A DNA stretch of 64,000 nt from Selaginella moellendorffii (taxonomy: Eukaryota > Streptophyta > Lycopodiopsida > Selaginellales > Selaginellaceae): contig NW_003314357.1 in the NCBI RefSeq assembly GCF_000143415.4, positions 517,795 to 581,794 of the forward strand. The letters are read 5' to 3'. Of the stretch, positions 1-8,860 are shown one piece after another. The notes under the pieces were generated by a model. It was not told the DNA's origin, did not search any database, and saw only the letters and a program-made list of their open reading frames with translations. Numbering within the stretch: position 1 is the stretch's first letter; every line of letters begins with the position of its first letter. A program made the position numbers and the translations under genes.

Positions 1-421
1 GTTGGTTATAGCCCAAGAACCCATCCATAAAAGAGTAGAAGTGACGGCCTACTAACTCATCAATGACAGAGTCCACAAAAGGCATGGGAAAATGATCTCG
101 TAGTGCAAAACTGATATCACAAATTGCTTGTTATAATTATGGCAGATTTTTTTCTATGTATACTCCAAGATGTAGAAGCAATGAATTTTAAAAATAATTT
201 ACTTATTTATTCAATTTAACTAATTAAATAAAGGCAAAGACATCAACTTTAAAGTCCTTGAGCAACAAAAAAGAAAGATATTCCAACTTTATTCACCCTC
301 CTTTTATCACTGGTTAGGGGTATTTAACGTTACCATTTTACTTTAAAGTATGATATTTCTTAGGGTTCTTTAATGTTTTGAACGAGGCGGGAGCTTTGAT
401 CGTCGATCGCGGCGGCGAGCA
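1..421. other. Intergenic, AT-rich, no gene recognised
   Basis: The stretch is AT-rich and stops occur in all frames. I see no conserved coding segment. The last 60 bases become GC-richer and probably hold the 5' UTR of the RNase H gene. A TAGGGTT motif lies near 362. Confidence 0.5.
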
Positions 422-427
422 ATGTGA
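422..427 (+). promoter_or_regulatory. Minimal upstream ORF (ATG-stop)
   Basis: An ATG is followed immediately by TGA, 33 bases before the first in-frame ATG (460) of the RNase H-domain gene. If it lies in the transcript it is a start-stop element, a type known to stall or reduce initiation. Whether the mRNA begins upstream of it cannot be seen. Confidence 0.35.
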
Positions 428-459
428 AGGAGTGGAATGCGGGTAAGAGAAGAGGGTTG

Positions 460-3195
460 ATGATCGATTATGGGGGAAGGTGTGAGCTCCTGCGGCCGAG
501 AGGAGTGATCTACAAGAGGAAGAAGAAGAAGAAGACGAGGGTTTATAGAAGGAGCAATGTGACAGCGGCGGAAGATTTCGTGGCTTTTGTTCGAGAGAAT
601 CATTTGCTGCAGGGAGAAGAAGCGTTCCCGGCGGTTGTGGCAGATCATCCTCACGTCTTTTATGGGGGTTTTCGCTTCCTGATATGCACGAAGGAGCACA
701 GTGCCGATGAGATCAACTCGACGCTACCTTTCAACGTTTTCACGGATGGTTCTTTCATTTCTGCCCAGAACAAGGCTGGCTATGGCATTTTCTACCGCTG
801 CCAGGAGCAAAACCACTGCTTGGCTCGGAATGTGATCGTTGGGAGCACCATTACTTTCCAGCTGAGCTCGGATCCATCACGGCCCATGCCACTAGAGATC
901 GATCTCTCAACTCACAAAGTGTCATCCATGACGATGGAGCTGCTTGCGATCCTCGAAGGCATTGTTTACGTCCAAAGCTTCTGGAAGCAGACGAGCATTT
1001 TTCTCTACACGGATAGCTTGGAGTCGCTCTATCTGGTGGAAAAGTTCCAGCGCAAGCCATCCAATCTTCGCTATCACGTCTACGAGAACATCCTCGTTGC
1101 CATTGCTGCCGCTGCTCAGCAAAGCAAAGTCCAGCGAATTCACCTCTTCAAAGTGAAAGCTCATGCCAACATTTTTGGAAACGAGGCAGCCGATCGTTTA
1201 GCTCATATGGGAGCGGCCTCGGGAAGGCCACTGCAAAAGTTTATCATCAGCGATCAAGGCACGACGTCGATCAGCCATGGCACTCAAGCTTTCTCGGGCT
1301 CTGGTTATGGTGGGACTGGCAATCGAGGAACAACGACCAGCCAAAGAACTCAAGCTCCTCCGAGTGTTTTTCCAACTCCAGTAGCGACCTCTTCCGAAGT
1401 GGACGTTCCACGTTTGGCACCAACTCGAGATCATCTTGGAAGTACAAGAAGCTGTGATCCACCACCTGGACCGGTTGATGTTGCGGCCACCGTATGTCGA
1501 GCTTGGCTTTGGGCCAAAGCCCAAGGACGTGGTGGCCAAACGCAGCCAGTGACCAGGGAAAGAGATCAAGGACTTCCTTCGAATGGTAGAAGTTCTGGTG
1601 TTCTTCAAACTCCTCAATCTCAAGCTCGTGGAGGTCATGATCCTGTTCCTCCAGCACCGTCCTCGGATAAGGCTACGGTTCCCCAACCTCGAATGCTGCC
1701 ACATGACGAACGACGTGGTGCCAAAACGACGCCAAACGTTTTCTCCTCTCGGCAGTCTGTGACTAGTCCAGCGGCCACAGATGTTCCAGTTCAAGGAAGT
1801 CGGGCAGGAGCTCCACCTCGACCGTATGTTTTACCAGTTCCTGCCACTGACAAAGCTTACGTTGAGGACACCATATATCGAGCTTGGCTTTGGACCAAAG
1901 CCCAAGGACGTGGTGGCCAAACGCAGCCAATGACCAGAGAAAGAGATCAAGGACTTCCTTCGAATGGTGGAAGTTCTAGTAGAGGAACTCCTCAAGCTCA
2001 AGCTCGTGAAGGTCATGATCCTGTTCCTCCAGTAACTTCCTCGGATAAGGCTGTGGCTCCCCAACCTCGAACGCTGCCAGATGACGAACGACGTCGTGCC
2101 AACACGACGACAAACGTTTTCTCCTCTCGGCAGTCTGTGACTAGTCCAACGGCCACAGATGTTCCAGTTCAAGGAAGTCGGGCACCAGCTCCATCGCAGT
2201 CTATAAGTCCTGATCCTATGCTTCAAGCAGCAGCTCCGACACCTCAATGTCCTGTAAGTTCCCGCCATCCATTGCGTTTACGCCATCAAACGCCGAATGC
2301 TGTGGGTATCAACTCTGATGCTCGACCATCTCAGCAGGTTTCGGAACTAGTTCCTGCAGCTCCAACTATTCCGGACATCTGTGGAACGTCTAAAGCAAGT
2401 ACTGCGAAGATCGAGCCGAAAGGTCGAAGCATAAAATCTCCGTTCGGAGGAGTTACTCAGCAATCCAGTGCTGCAGAACTGATTTGCTTAAGCGACGAGG
2501 ATGATGCTGGCGACATCAGCGACGATGGCTCGGGAGACGCTCAGATTATCTATGTCTCCTCGGACGACGAAGTTAACGGTGACGACGACGACGAGGTAGT
2601 CATTGTTCCCGCAACTCTGGATGACTCCGACGACGTAGTCATTGTTCCCGCAACTCCGGATGACTCCGACGTGACAATCGTTCCTGCGACTCCGGAAGAA
2701 CAGCTCCGCAACGTTTCAAGCAGCAAAATCGAGTCCACTTCACCTCCAAGGAGGTGTAAGATCTCGCAGGAGGAGATCGACAGCTTGGCAAAGACCTGCG
2801 CGGAGCAAGAGTTTGGAGACAGGGAGATGCAGGAGATCTGGGAAGCTTTTCGCAAGGAACGCGACGAGAAGAGATCAAAGTCTCAGGCAGCCAGCAGCAG
2901 TGAGGTTGTGGAAGTCATCTCCCTGGATGACGAGCCTGCCAGCGTGTTGACATGGGACGAGTTCCAGACGCTCTCCACGGCTGTGGGAGCTGATTTCTAC
3001 GACGATGCGGACCTGGTCTGGATTCGAAGGAACTGGAAGGATGGTGCTCGAGCTCTTGGCTTGGAACACGAAGATCATCCAGTCGAGCGGGATCATCAAG
3101 AAGATGAAGCAGTGGTAGACAAGGATAGCGACGAAGAGGTAGTGGAGCTCATTCTCACGCATTGGCCGGAGGGCGCAAAGGCACTCGTCGCGTGA
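460..3195 (+). CDS. RNase H-domain protein with SUMO-interaction-like motifs
   Basis: Intronless frame of 911 residues from the first in-frame ATG at 460; frame upstream stays open but only with GTG. An RNase H fold covers roughly residues 90-250. The four acidic catalytic positions are visible: D96 in FTDGS, E160 in MELLAI, D185 in YTDS and D245 in GNEAADRLA, so it should cleave the RNA strand of RNA-DNA hybrids. The middle is Pro/Ser/Gln-rich and holds two copies of a roughly 110-residue unit. The last third has hydrophobic cores followed by acidic runs (LICLSDEDD, IIYVSSDDE, two VVIVPAT units and one TIVPAT unit, VEVISLDDE), which look like SUMO-interaction motifs. A basic KRKKKKK stretch near the N-terminus may be a nuclear signal. 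It is not a retroelement RT-RNase H: no reverse transcriptase lies upstream. Its 3' end converges on the next gene. Confidence 0.75.
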   Translation: MIDYGGRCELLRPRGVIYKRKKKKKTRVYRRSNVTAAEDFVAFVRENHLLQGEEAFPAVVADHPHVFYGGFRFLICTKEHSADEINSTLPFNVFTDGSFISAQNKAGYGIFYRCQEQNHCLARNVIVGSTITFQLSSDPSRPMPLEIDLSTHKVSSMTMELLAILEGIVYVQSFWKQTSIFLYTDSLESLYLVEKFQRKPSNLRYHVYENILVAIAAAAQQSKVQRIHLFKVKAHANIFGNEAADRLAHMGAASGRPLQKFIISDQGTTSISHGTQAFSGSGYGGTGNRGTTTSQRTQAPPSVFPTPVATSSEVDVPRLAPTRDHLGSTRSCDPPPGPVDVAATVCRAWLWAKAQGRGGQTQPVTRERDQGLPSNGRSSGVLQTPQSQARGGHDPVPPAPSSDKATVPQPRMLPHDERRGAKTTPNVFSSRQSVTSPAATDVPVQGSRAGAPPRPYVLPVPATDKAYVEDTIYRAWLWTKAQGRGGQTQPMTRERDQGLPSNGGSSSRGTPQAQAREGHDPVPPVTSSDKAVAPQPRTLPDDERRRANTTTNVFSSRQSVTSPTATDVPVQGSRAPAPSQSISPDPMLQAAAPTPQCPVSSRHPLRLRHQTPNAVGINSDARPSQQVSELVPAAPTIPDICGTSKASTAKIEPKGRSIKSPFGGVTQQSSAAELICLSDEDDAGDISDDGSGDAQIIYVSSDDEVNGDDDDEVVIVPATLDDSDDVVIVPATPDDSDVTIVPATPEEQLRNVSSSKIESTSPPRRCKISQEEIDSLAKTCAEQEFGDREMQEIWEAFRKERDEKRSKSQAASSSEVVEVISLDDEPASVLTWDEFQTLSTAVGADFYDDADLVWIRRNWKDGARALGLEHEDHPVERDHQEDEAVVDKDSDEEVVELILTHWPEGAKALVA
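1483..2195 (+). repeat. Internal tandem duplication inside the RNase H gene
   Basis: Two protein-level copies, about 1483-1816 and 1867-2195, share the blocks RAWLW.KAQGRGGQTQP, RERDQGLPSNG, SSDKA and SRQSVTSP.ATDVPVQGSR in the same order. Similarity holds at DNA level too, so the duplication is fairly recent. Confidence 0.8.
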
Positions 3196-3273
3196 ATCTC
3201 GCCATGTTTATTTAAGGTTGAAGAATATTCTTTGAATATACAAGTATATGCTTTCCACAATCTTTGGGAAGAA

Positions 3274-4068
3274 CTATGCTTGATCATCCCACGAATTCGT
3301 CCCAACTGGGCTGTAAAAAGAAGCTCTTTTCTCAATCAGAAGATACAGTGTGGCACACGCTGCCATTAGCAAAGAAAGATGAGAGCTAAAAACCATCGTC
3401 GCCACGGCTTTGGATTTGTTGGCAAGCTCTTGGTTTGCGCACTCGATCCGAATGTGGCCGTGGTGACTGTTGACTTGACAATCTCGATCCAGGAACAGCG
3501 AAGGAAAGACAAATACCAGCGAGAGTTGGAGCAGCCAGACGCCCTGAAAGGCGATAGAGATCGACCTGGAAAGCTTGATGGTGGTCTGGTGGTGTCGCAC
3601 AAAGATCTCGCCCAAGCTTGTAAGAGCGCAAGCCATGACGGTGATTTGCAAGAGAGCGTGATAGTGGGATTCCACACCCGTGTCATCCAAGGAATGCCAG
3701 TGAAAGAGGAGGAATTCCTGGGCGAAAGCAGCTGCTCCCATGAGATCCGCGAAGCCACTCGGCAAGCTTGCCTTCCAGCGTAGAGCGAGTCCATAGATGA
3801 AGAACGGAAGAGCCATGGCTATGTGCTCCAAGTCCGGAAAGCTTCGCGTTGGCTGGACAATGCAGTGGAAGGCGATGACCGCTGCGCTTCCGAGAAGGGC
3901 AATGTAAGACTCGACTCGCTTTGCAAGGGCTAGCAGTCGACTCTCTTTGAGCTCGTTTGATCCTCGAGGAGCTCCTAGGCAATTGGTGACAAAGAGGGAG
4001 ATCCCGTAGAAGATAAAGCCGAACGCTGGGATCCCATGACTCAAGAACACCACCAAGCTGTTTGCCAT
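3274..4068 (-). CDS. DUF716 / TMEM45-type membrane protein (copy 1)
   Basis: Intronless, 264 residues, starting at a true ATG (complement of 4066-4068). The family is a polytopic membrane protein of unknown activity; plant members have been linked to defence but no reaction is established. About six or seven hydrophobic segments are visible. The family signature is clear: FLSHGIPA near the start, VQPTRS.PD.EH.. in the first third, and AQEF.LFHWHS followed by SHYHALLQ in the middle. The downstream neighbour on the same strand is a close paralog of the same length, so this is a tandem duplicate. The stop codon faces the RNase H stop 79 bases away, so the 3' UTRs probably overlap. Confidence 0.8.
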   Translation of the reverse strand: MANSLVVFLSHGIPAFGFIFYGISLFVTNCLGAPRGSNELKESRLLALAKRVESYIALLGSAAVIAFHCIVQPTRSFPDLEHIAMALPFFIYGLALRWKASLPSGFADLMGAAAFAQEFLLFHWHSLDDTGVESHYHALLQITVMACALTSLGEIFVRHHQTTIKLSRSISIAFQGVWLLQLSLVFVFPSLFLDRDCQVNSHHGHIRIECANQELANKSKAVATMVFSSHLSLLMAACATLYLLIEKRASFYSPVGTNSWDDQA

Positions 4069-4384
4069 TCAATCAAGAAGAGTATACTGTCAGCTCCGAT
4101 CGAAGTTCTGGGCACTGCAGTCTTTAATCATCAATGATTCCTCTTGCAAGTAAAAAACTAGATCTTGAGGGAAACGTGTTCGTCCGGACGTGCGTATCAA
4201 ATTTGATCGTGGGGATGATTGGTGCCAGTTCTAACTACACGCTAGACAAGATTCCAGTTAGAACCATTCTATGATATGCGTTGCTCGGAGCGTTTTAGAT
4301 TGTCATTGGATTAGTTTAAAGAATCTAAAACAGTAAAGATTAAATACGAACTTTGCAGGTTTCCACGATCTCTTTTTCTTTGCT

Positions 4385-5173
4385 TTAAAACAAATTAGTC
4401 AAAGCTCTCGTCTCTTCATCTTCCAACGAGCCAACAGGGCAATATCTCATAGCGTTTCTCTCAATCCAAGCATAAGCTATAGCACTTGCTGCCATCAGCA
4501 AAGAGAAGTACCAACTAAAAAGCAAGGTCGCCACAGTTTTGGATTGCATGATAAGCTTCTCGCTGCTGCATGCGACCTTCTGGTGGCGATGAAGAAACAA
4601 TCGGCAATCTGGAGGCAGGAACTCCGAAGGAAACACAAGCAGCAGTGCCAGCTGAAGCAGCCAAACTCCCTGAAAGAGGATACAAAATGATCTTAAAAGC
4701 CTGATAGTTAGCTTCCTGTGGAAAAGGGCCTCGCCCAAGCACGTAAACATACAAGCGGCCACAATGATTTGCAGCAGCGCATGATAGTGTCCTTCCACGC
4801 CTTTGTGATCCGTGGAATGCCAGTGAAAGAGGATGAATTCCTGGGCAAAAGCAGCGGCTCCCAGGAGATTTACAAAACTATTTGATAGTTTTGCCTTCCA
4901 CCGCAGAGCGAGTGCGTAAATTATGAAGGGAAGAGCCATGGAAATGTGCTCCACGTCGGGATAGCTTCGTGTTGGCTGGACAATGCAGTGGAACACAATC
5001 ACTCCTGAGCTCCCGAGGAAGATGCTGTAGAACTCGATCCGCTTTGCGGCAAGTGATTGAGATTCATTGTTGTTTCGTCTGTGAGCTGCAGCTGTGACAA
5101 AGAGCGCGAGTCCCCAAGAGATGAATCCAATCGCTGGAATGCCATGGCTGAGGAACGCCAAATATCTTTCCAT
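4385..5173 (-). CDS. DUF716 / TMEM45-type membrane protein (copy 2)
   Basis: Intronless, 262 residues. I start it at the ATG complementary to 5171-5173 because MERYLAFLSHGIPA then aligns with the start of copy 1; the longer open frame begins at a TTG and adds unconserved residues. The same hallmark blocks are present: VQPTRSYPDVEH, AQEFILFHWHS and EGHYHALLQI. The loops and the C-terminal tail differ clearly from copy 1, so the duplication is not recent and both copies look intact. About 310 bases separate it from copy 1. Confidence 0.8.
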   Translation of the reverse strand: MERYLAFLSHGIPAIGFISWGLALFVTAAAHRRNNNESQSLAAKRIEFYSIFLGSSGVIVFHCIVQPTRSYPDVEHISMALPFIIYALALRWKAKLSNSFVNLLGAAAFAQEFILFHWHSTDHKGVEGHYHALLQIIVAACMFTCLGEALFHRKLTIRLLRSFCILFQGVWLLQLALLLVFPSEFLPPDCRLFLHRHQKVACSSEKLIMQSKTVATLLFSWYFSLLMAASAIAYAWIERNAMRYCPVGSLEDEETRALTNLF

Positions 5174-5357
5174 CCCGAAAACTGAGAAAAAATGCACTAA
5201 GTTGCTCCTAAGATCTGATAGATGACAAGGTTTACCAACTTTCTTGAAATTCAAACCAACTGGCTGGAAAAATGATCCATGATATAGTCTAGTATATCTT
5301 TCCCTCGCAGATAAAGTCTTTGTAAAGTTGTTTTCTAAGAAATCCTGTTTGGCAGGA

Positions 5358-6947
5358 CTATAGCTCCTGGAAGATGTTAGAGATGAAGACGTATGGAGCG
5401 GGGTTCTCTGGATCGAGAGTCATGGCCCTCTTTGTCGCTCGGCTCCCTCGATCCACGTCTCGGTGACCCTTGCAAGCACCGAGAAAGCAAGTCCAGTCCC
5501 ACGAATCCGGGAAGAATGGCATCGTTGCCAGTAGCTCCTCCACCTCGCCAAGGTATCCCGAGCGACACAGGAGATCGATCAGGCACCGGTAGTGTAGCTT
5601 GCTCGCCGGGATTCCAAAGTCCGAGACCATGGATCGAAACGAGTCACCAGCATTGCGGAGTTTTCCTCCGTGGCTACATGCGATGAGGTTGCAAAGGAAG
5701 GCAATCTCGTCTGGAGGATCGCCCAGGAGTTTGAGCTCTTTGAAGATCTGGATTGCAGTAGAGGGATGGCCGTTTTGAGAGTACGCTGCAAGGACGGCAT
5801 TCCACGAGATTGTGTTGCGCTCGTGCATTCGATCAAAGATCTTGAGTGCTTGATCGAGATTTCCGTTTTGAGCGTATGCGGAAAGAAGCCCGTTCCACGA
5901 GAAAAGATGGCGCTCGTTCATTGCATCAAACATCGACTTGGCCTCCTCCAAATGCCCATTTTGCGCAAATCCAGAGAGCATTGCTGTCCAGGACACGGCA
6001 TCACGCTCCGGCATAGAATCAAACAGAAACTTTGCCTCTTCCAGAAACCCCTTTCCCGCATACACAGCCAGCATAGCCGTCCAAGAAAACAGGTTCCTCT
6101 CGCGCATAGAATCAAACACAGACTTCGACTCATTAAGATGCCCGTTCATGGCATATGCTGCAAGCATTGCGGTCCAGGACACGAGATCAAGCTCTGGCAT
6201 GGCGTCAAAGAATTTCTTTGCCTGGAACGCATTTCCAGTCTGCGCATACGTCGCGAGCATCGCAGTCCAGGACACAATGTCCCCCTCGGGCATCCTGTCG
6301 AACAAACGTTTCGCTTCGGCTAGATGCCCTTGTGCGGCATTTGCGCAAACAATAGCCGTCCACGACTCGAGGCTGTACTCCTCCATCGACGCAAAGACCT
6401 GTCTGGCGCCCAAGAGATCGCCGTTTTGCGTGCAAGCTGCCAGCATCGCGTTCCACGACACCAGGCTCCACTCCGGAATCTCGCCGTAGACGCTTTTGGC
6501 TCCAAACAGATGCCCATTCCGGGCATATGCAGAAAGCATCGCGGTCCACGACACGAGGTTCCGCGCCGGCATCTCGTTGAAGCGCTGCTTTGCCGTCGAG
6601 AGATCCCCGGCAAGCGAGAAGGCAGTGAGGATCGTGTTCCATGTCACAAGGTCCGGATTGGGCATTCGATCGAACGTTTGCTGCGCGAGGTCCAGCTGCC
6701 TGCTGCGGGCAAATGCGGCGATCATCAGGTTCCAGGTGAAGGTGTCTCTCTCCTGCATCGAATCGAAGATCTGCTTGGCCTTTCCTGTGCTGCCGCATCG
6801 CCCATACATCTCGATGAGCTTGTTGTGGACGAACACGTCGTGGGCGTCGAGGAAATGGCGGATGTGCGAGTGGAGGAAGGTTGCCGCGGCGGGGCTCGAG
6901 CACTTTTGGAGCAGCTGGATGCACGCGCCTCGCTCCAGCAGCAGCAT
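5358..6947 (-). CDS. PLS/E-type pentatricopeptide repeat protein
   Basis: Intronless, 529 residues from the ATG complementary to 6945-6947. PPR proteins bind organellar RNA, one base per repeat, to direct editing, splicing or cleavage. Here the body is an almost uninterrupted run of short units of about 31 residues (…AKS.FD.MPE..LVSWTAMLAAYAQNG pattern), which are S-type repeats, followed by one P-type and one L-type unit and an E-like segment. It stops at YVFISNIFQEL, inside what would be the E motif, and there is no DYW domain, so if it edits it would need a DYW partner in trans. The repeats are so similar that internal gene conversion is likely. No clear targeting peptide is visible. Confidence 0.85.
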   Translation of the reverse strand: MLLLERGACIQLLQKCSSPAAATFLHSHIRHFLDAHDVFVHNKLIEMYGRCGSTGKAKQIFDSMQERDTFTWNLMIAAFARSRQLDLAQQTFDRMPNPDLVTWNTILTAFSLAGDLSTAKQRFNEMPARNLVSWTAMLSAYARNGHLFGAKSVYGEIPEWSLVSWNAMLAACTQNGDLLGARQVFASMEEYSLESWTAIVCANAAQGHLAEAKRLFDRMPEGDIVSWTAMLATYAQTGNAFQAKKFFDAMPELDLVSWTAMLAAYAMNGHLNESKSVFDSMRERNLFSWTAMLAVYAGKGFLEEAKFLFDSMPERDAVSWTAMLSGFAQNGHLEEAKSMFDAMNERHLFSWNGLLSAYAQNGNLDQALKIFDRMHERNTISWNAVLAAYSQNGHPSTAIQIFKELKLLGDPPDEIAFLCNLIACSHGGKLRNAGDSFRSMVSDFGIPASKLHYRCLIDLLCRSGYLGEVEELLATMPFFPDSWDWTCFLGACKGHRDVDRGSRATKRAMTLDPENPAPYVFISNIFQEL

Positions 6948-8738
6948 CACAATTTAAAACGGGGCAAATGCAAATGCAAATGCGCCATCGAGATGCGGGG
7001 AGACATTTGCGGTGCTGCCATGTTGATGATGCCCGCCATGGAGGGCGACATGCGTGGACGTACAAATCAAGTATGAGGTTGTTCCCCAAACCCAAGAAAG
7101 ACTAGTTCTAATCACTCATTTGGTTTGCCAATTAGCAAAGACTAGTTCGGTTATAATCATCAATATTTGTACTTTTTACTAATCAATGTTTGTTTTATGT
7201 TTTTTCTATTTGATTTTATAATTACAAAATATTATTTCCAAAAAATTACACAAGAGCAAATGGTCTGGATTGAAATCAATCCGATGGATATCAAAATTTC
7301 ATAAATAACATAAATAGCATTATTGCTCTACACTTTGGACTTAGACCTCATAATTTCAAATTTCACCAATATCAAATAAAAAATAAAGTTTTGTGTAATA
7401 ATTCTATATTGATAGAATTCATCAAAGGGCTTACTTTCATTTTAATGAAGTCAGTTAGTCCACAACACCCACACCACACCACAACCACTAACATTAAGCA
7501 AACAAAACACTAAAGGTTAAACACTGTAAGCCAAATTAACCATAAAAAATTGGAAATACTTGCCCTAAATCTGAAGGCATTGATGGAAAAAGGTAGTTTC
7601 AAGCTGTGTGGTAAGAAAAGTTGCCACCCTCCATGTCTCCTCCCAGTTGCAGCAAAGGCAGCCTTGAGAAAGGAGAAAAAACCTTCCTTTTTCCCCCTCC
7701 GCTTTTTCACATGTGTTCACAGCCGCGGGCCTGCAACTTTTTCTCGTGAGAAATTGCTGTATAACCTTTTTGTGCTGGGCATTTTGCAAACATGGAGGGT
7801 CCCCTGTGCCACTCTCCCTCCTCTCTGTGTGTCTTGTGTTTGTGTTTGTCTCTCTCTCTCTCACACACACACTGCGCTGACGTTTTACAAAAGTAAGGAG
7901 AGAAAAGAAAAATCATACCTTGGCTCGGGTGGGGCTTTGTGTTCTTCATGAAAAGTAGAAGCGCAACCGTGAGATTCAAGGCACACCGCACACCGCACAC
8001 CGATTTGTCCCGAATCATGCACGCGCGCCTGCGTTCGTTAGTTCGTTCGGCCAAAGGGAAAAAGAAGATTGCAAAATAAAGGGGTCTTACTTTTTGTTGT
8101 GCATGGTTGCGGCGAGACGCATGAGCGCCACCGGAAAGAAATCCAGGCATTGTTTGATGTCCGTTGGGATCGCTCATGATTCTCCAAGTGGCCGCCCCAC
8201 TGCATACATAATAGGCAAGCAAATATTAGATCACAAGCACAGGACGAGGAAGAAAGCAAAGCAACCACTTACTTAGAAAACAGTGCTCGTCTCTTCTTTC
8301 TTCTCGGGGATAAGAAGCGTTGCTTGCGCTAATTGCACACTCTTACGGCACGCCAAGTTTCCTTCCTCTTCCTCTTCTTCTTCTTCTTCTTCGCCGCTCA
8401 AGAGCTTGCTGTGTACAGCATTCCCTTCCGTCCGGGACCCCACAAGCAAAAGCTTGTTTCCACGGCGCCTCCAAGGGACGAAGAACGGATATATATATAT
8501 AAACTGCTTCGCTCCATTCCATGACGACGACGACGCCGCAGAACCAAGCACGAAGAAGCGGCCAAATCTGTTGATTGATTCCCTCTGCTCATTGCTTCTA
8601 CTCCGCACCGAATTCCTCCTCCCTCATTCTTGATGCCACAGTAAAGGAGCTTCGCATTTGCAGCAAGTTGAGCGGCGACACTGTTTGGCCAGCGTTTGTC
8701 TCCCCCGCCCCCCTGCTTCTTTTTCTTCCCCTCCCTCC
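6948..8738. other. Long intergenic region with AT-rich and CT-rich tracts
   Basis: Between the PPR start and the xylanase promoter. 7140-7500 is AT-rich with no coding signature. 7600-8700 is pyrimidine-rich, with a (TC)n then (AC)n run around 7850-7872, a CTT-type run around 8362-8396 and a TA run around 8489-8500. Open frames here are low-complexity by-products. I see no gene. Confidence 0.5.
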
Positions 8739-8746
8739 TATAAAAA
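8739..8746 (+). promoter_or_regulatory. Probable TATA box of the xylanase gene
   Basis: TATAAAAA inside a pyrimidine-rich context, about 115 bases upstream of the proposed ATG at 8861. Spacing would give a 5' UTR of roughly 85 bases. Confidence 0.4.
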
Positions 8747-8860
8747 ATCTGTCCTCAATGCTGGAAGAGAGCCACCACTTCAGCTCAATGCCTTCCTCCT
8801 CGCTCGTCCTTCCCATCCTCTTCCAGCTCTCTGCATTCTGCCCGCTCGAGACGGACTTCA

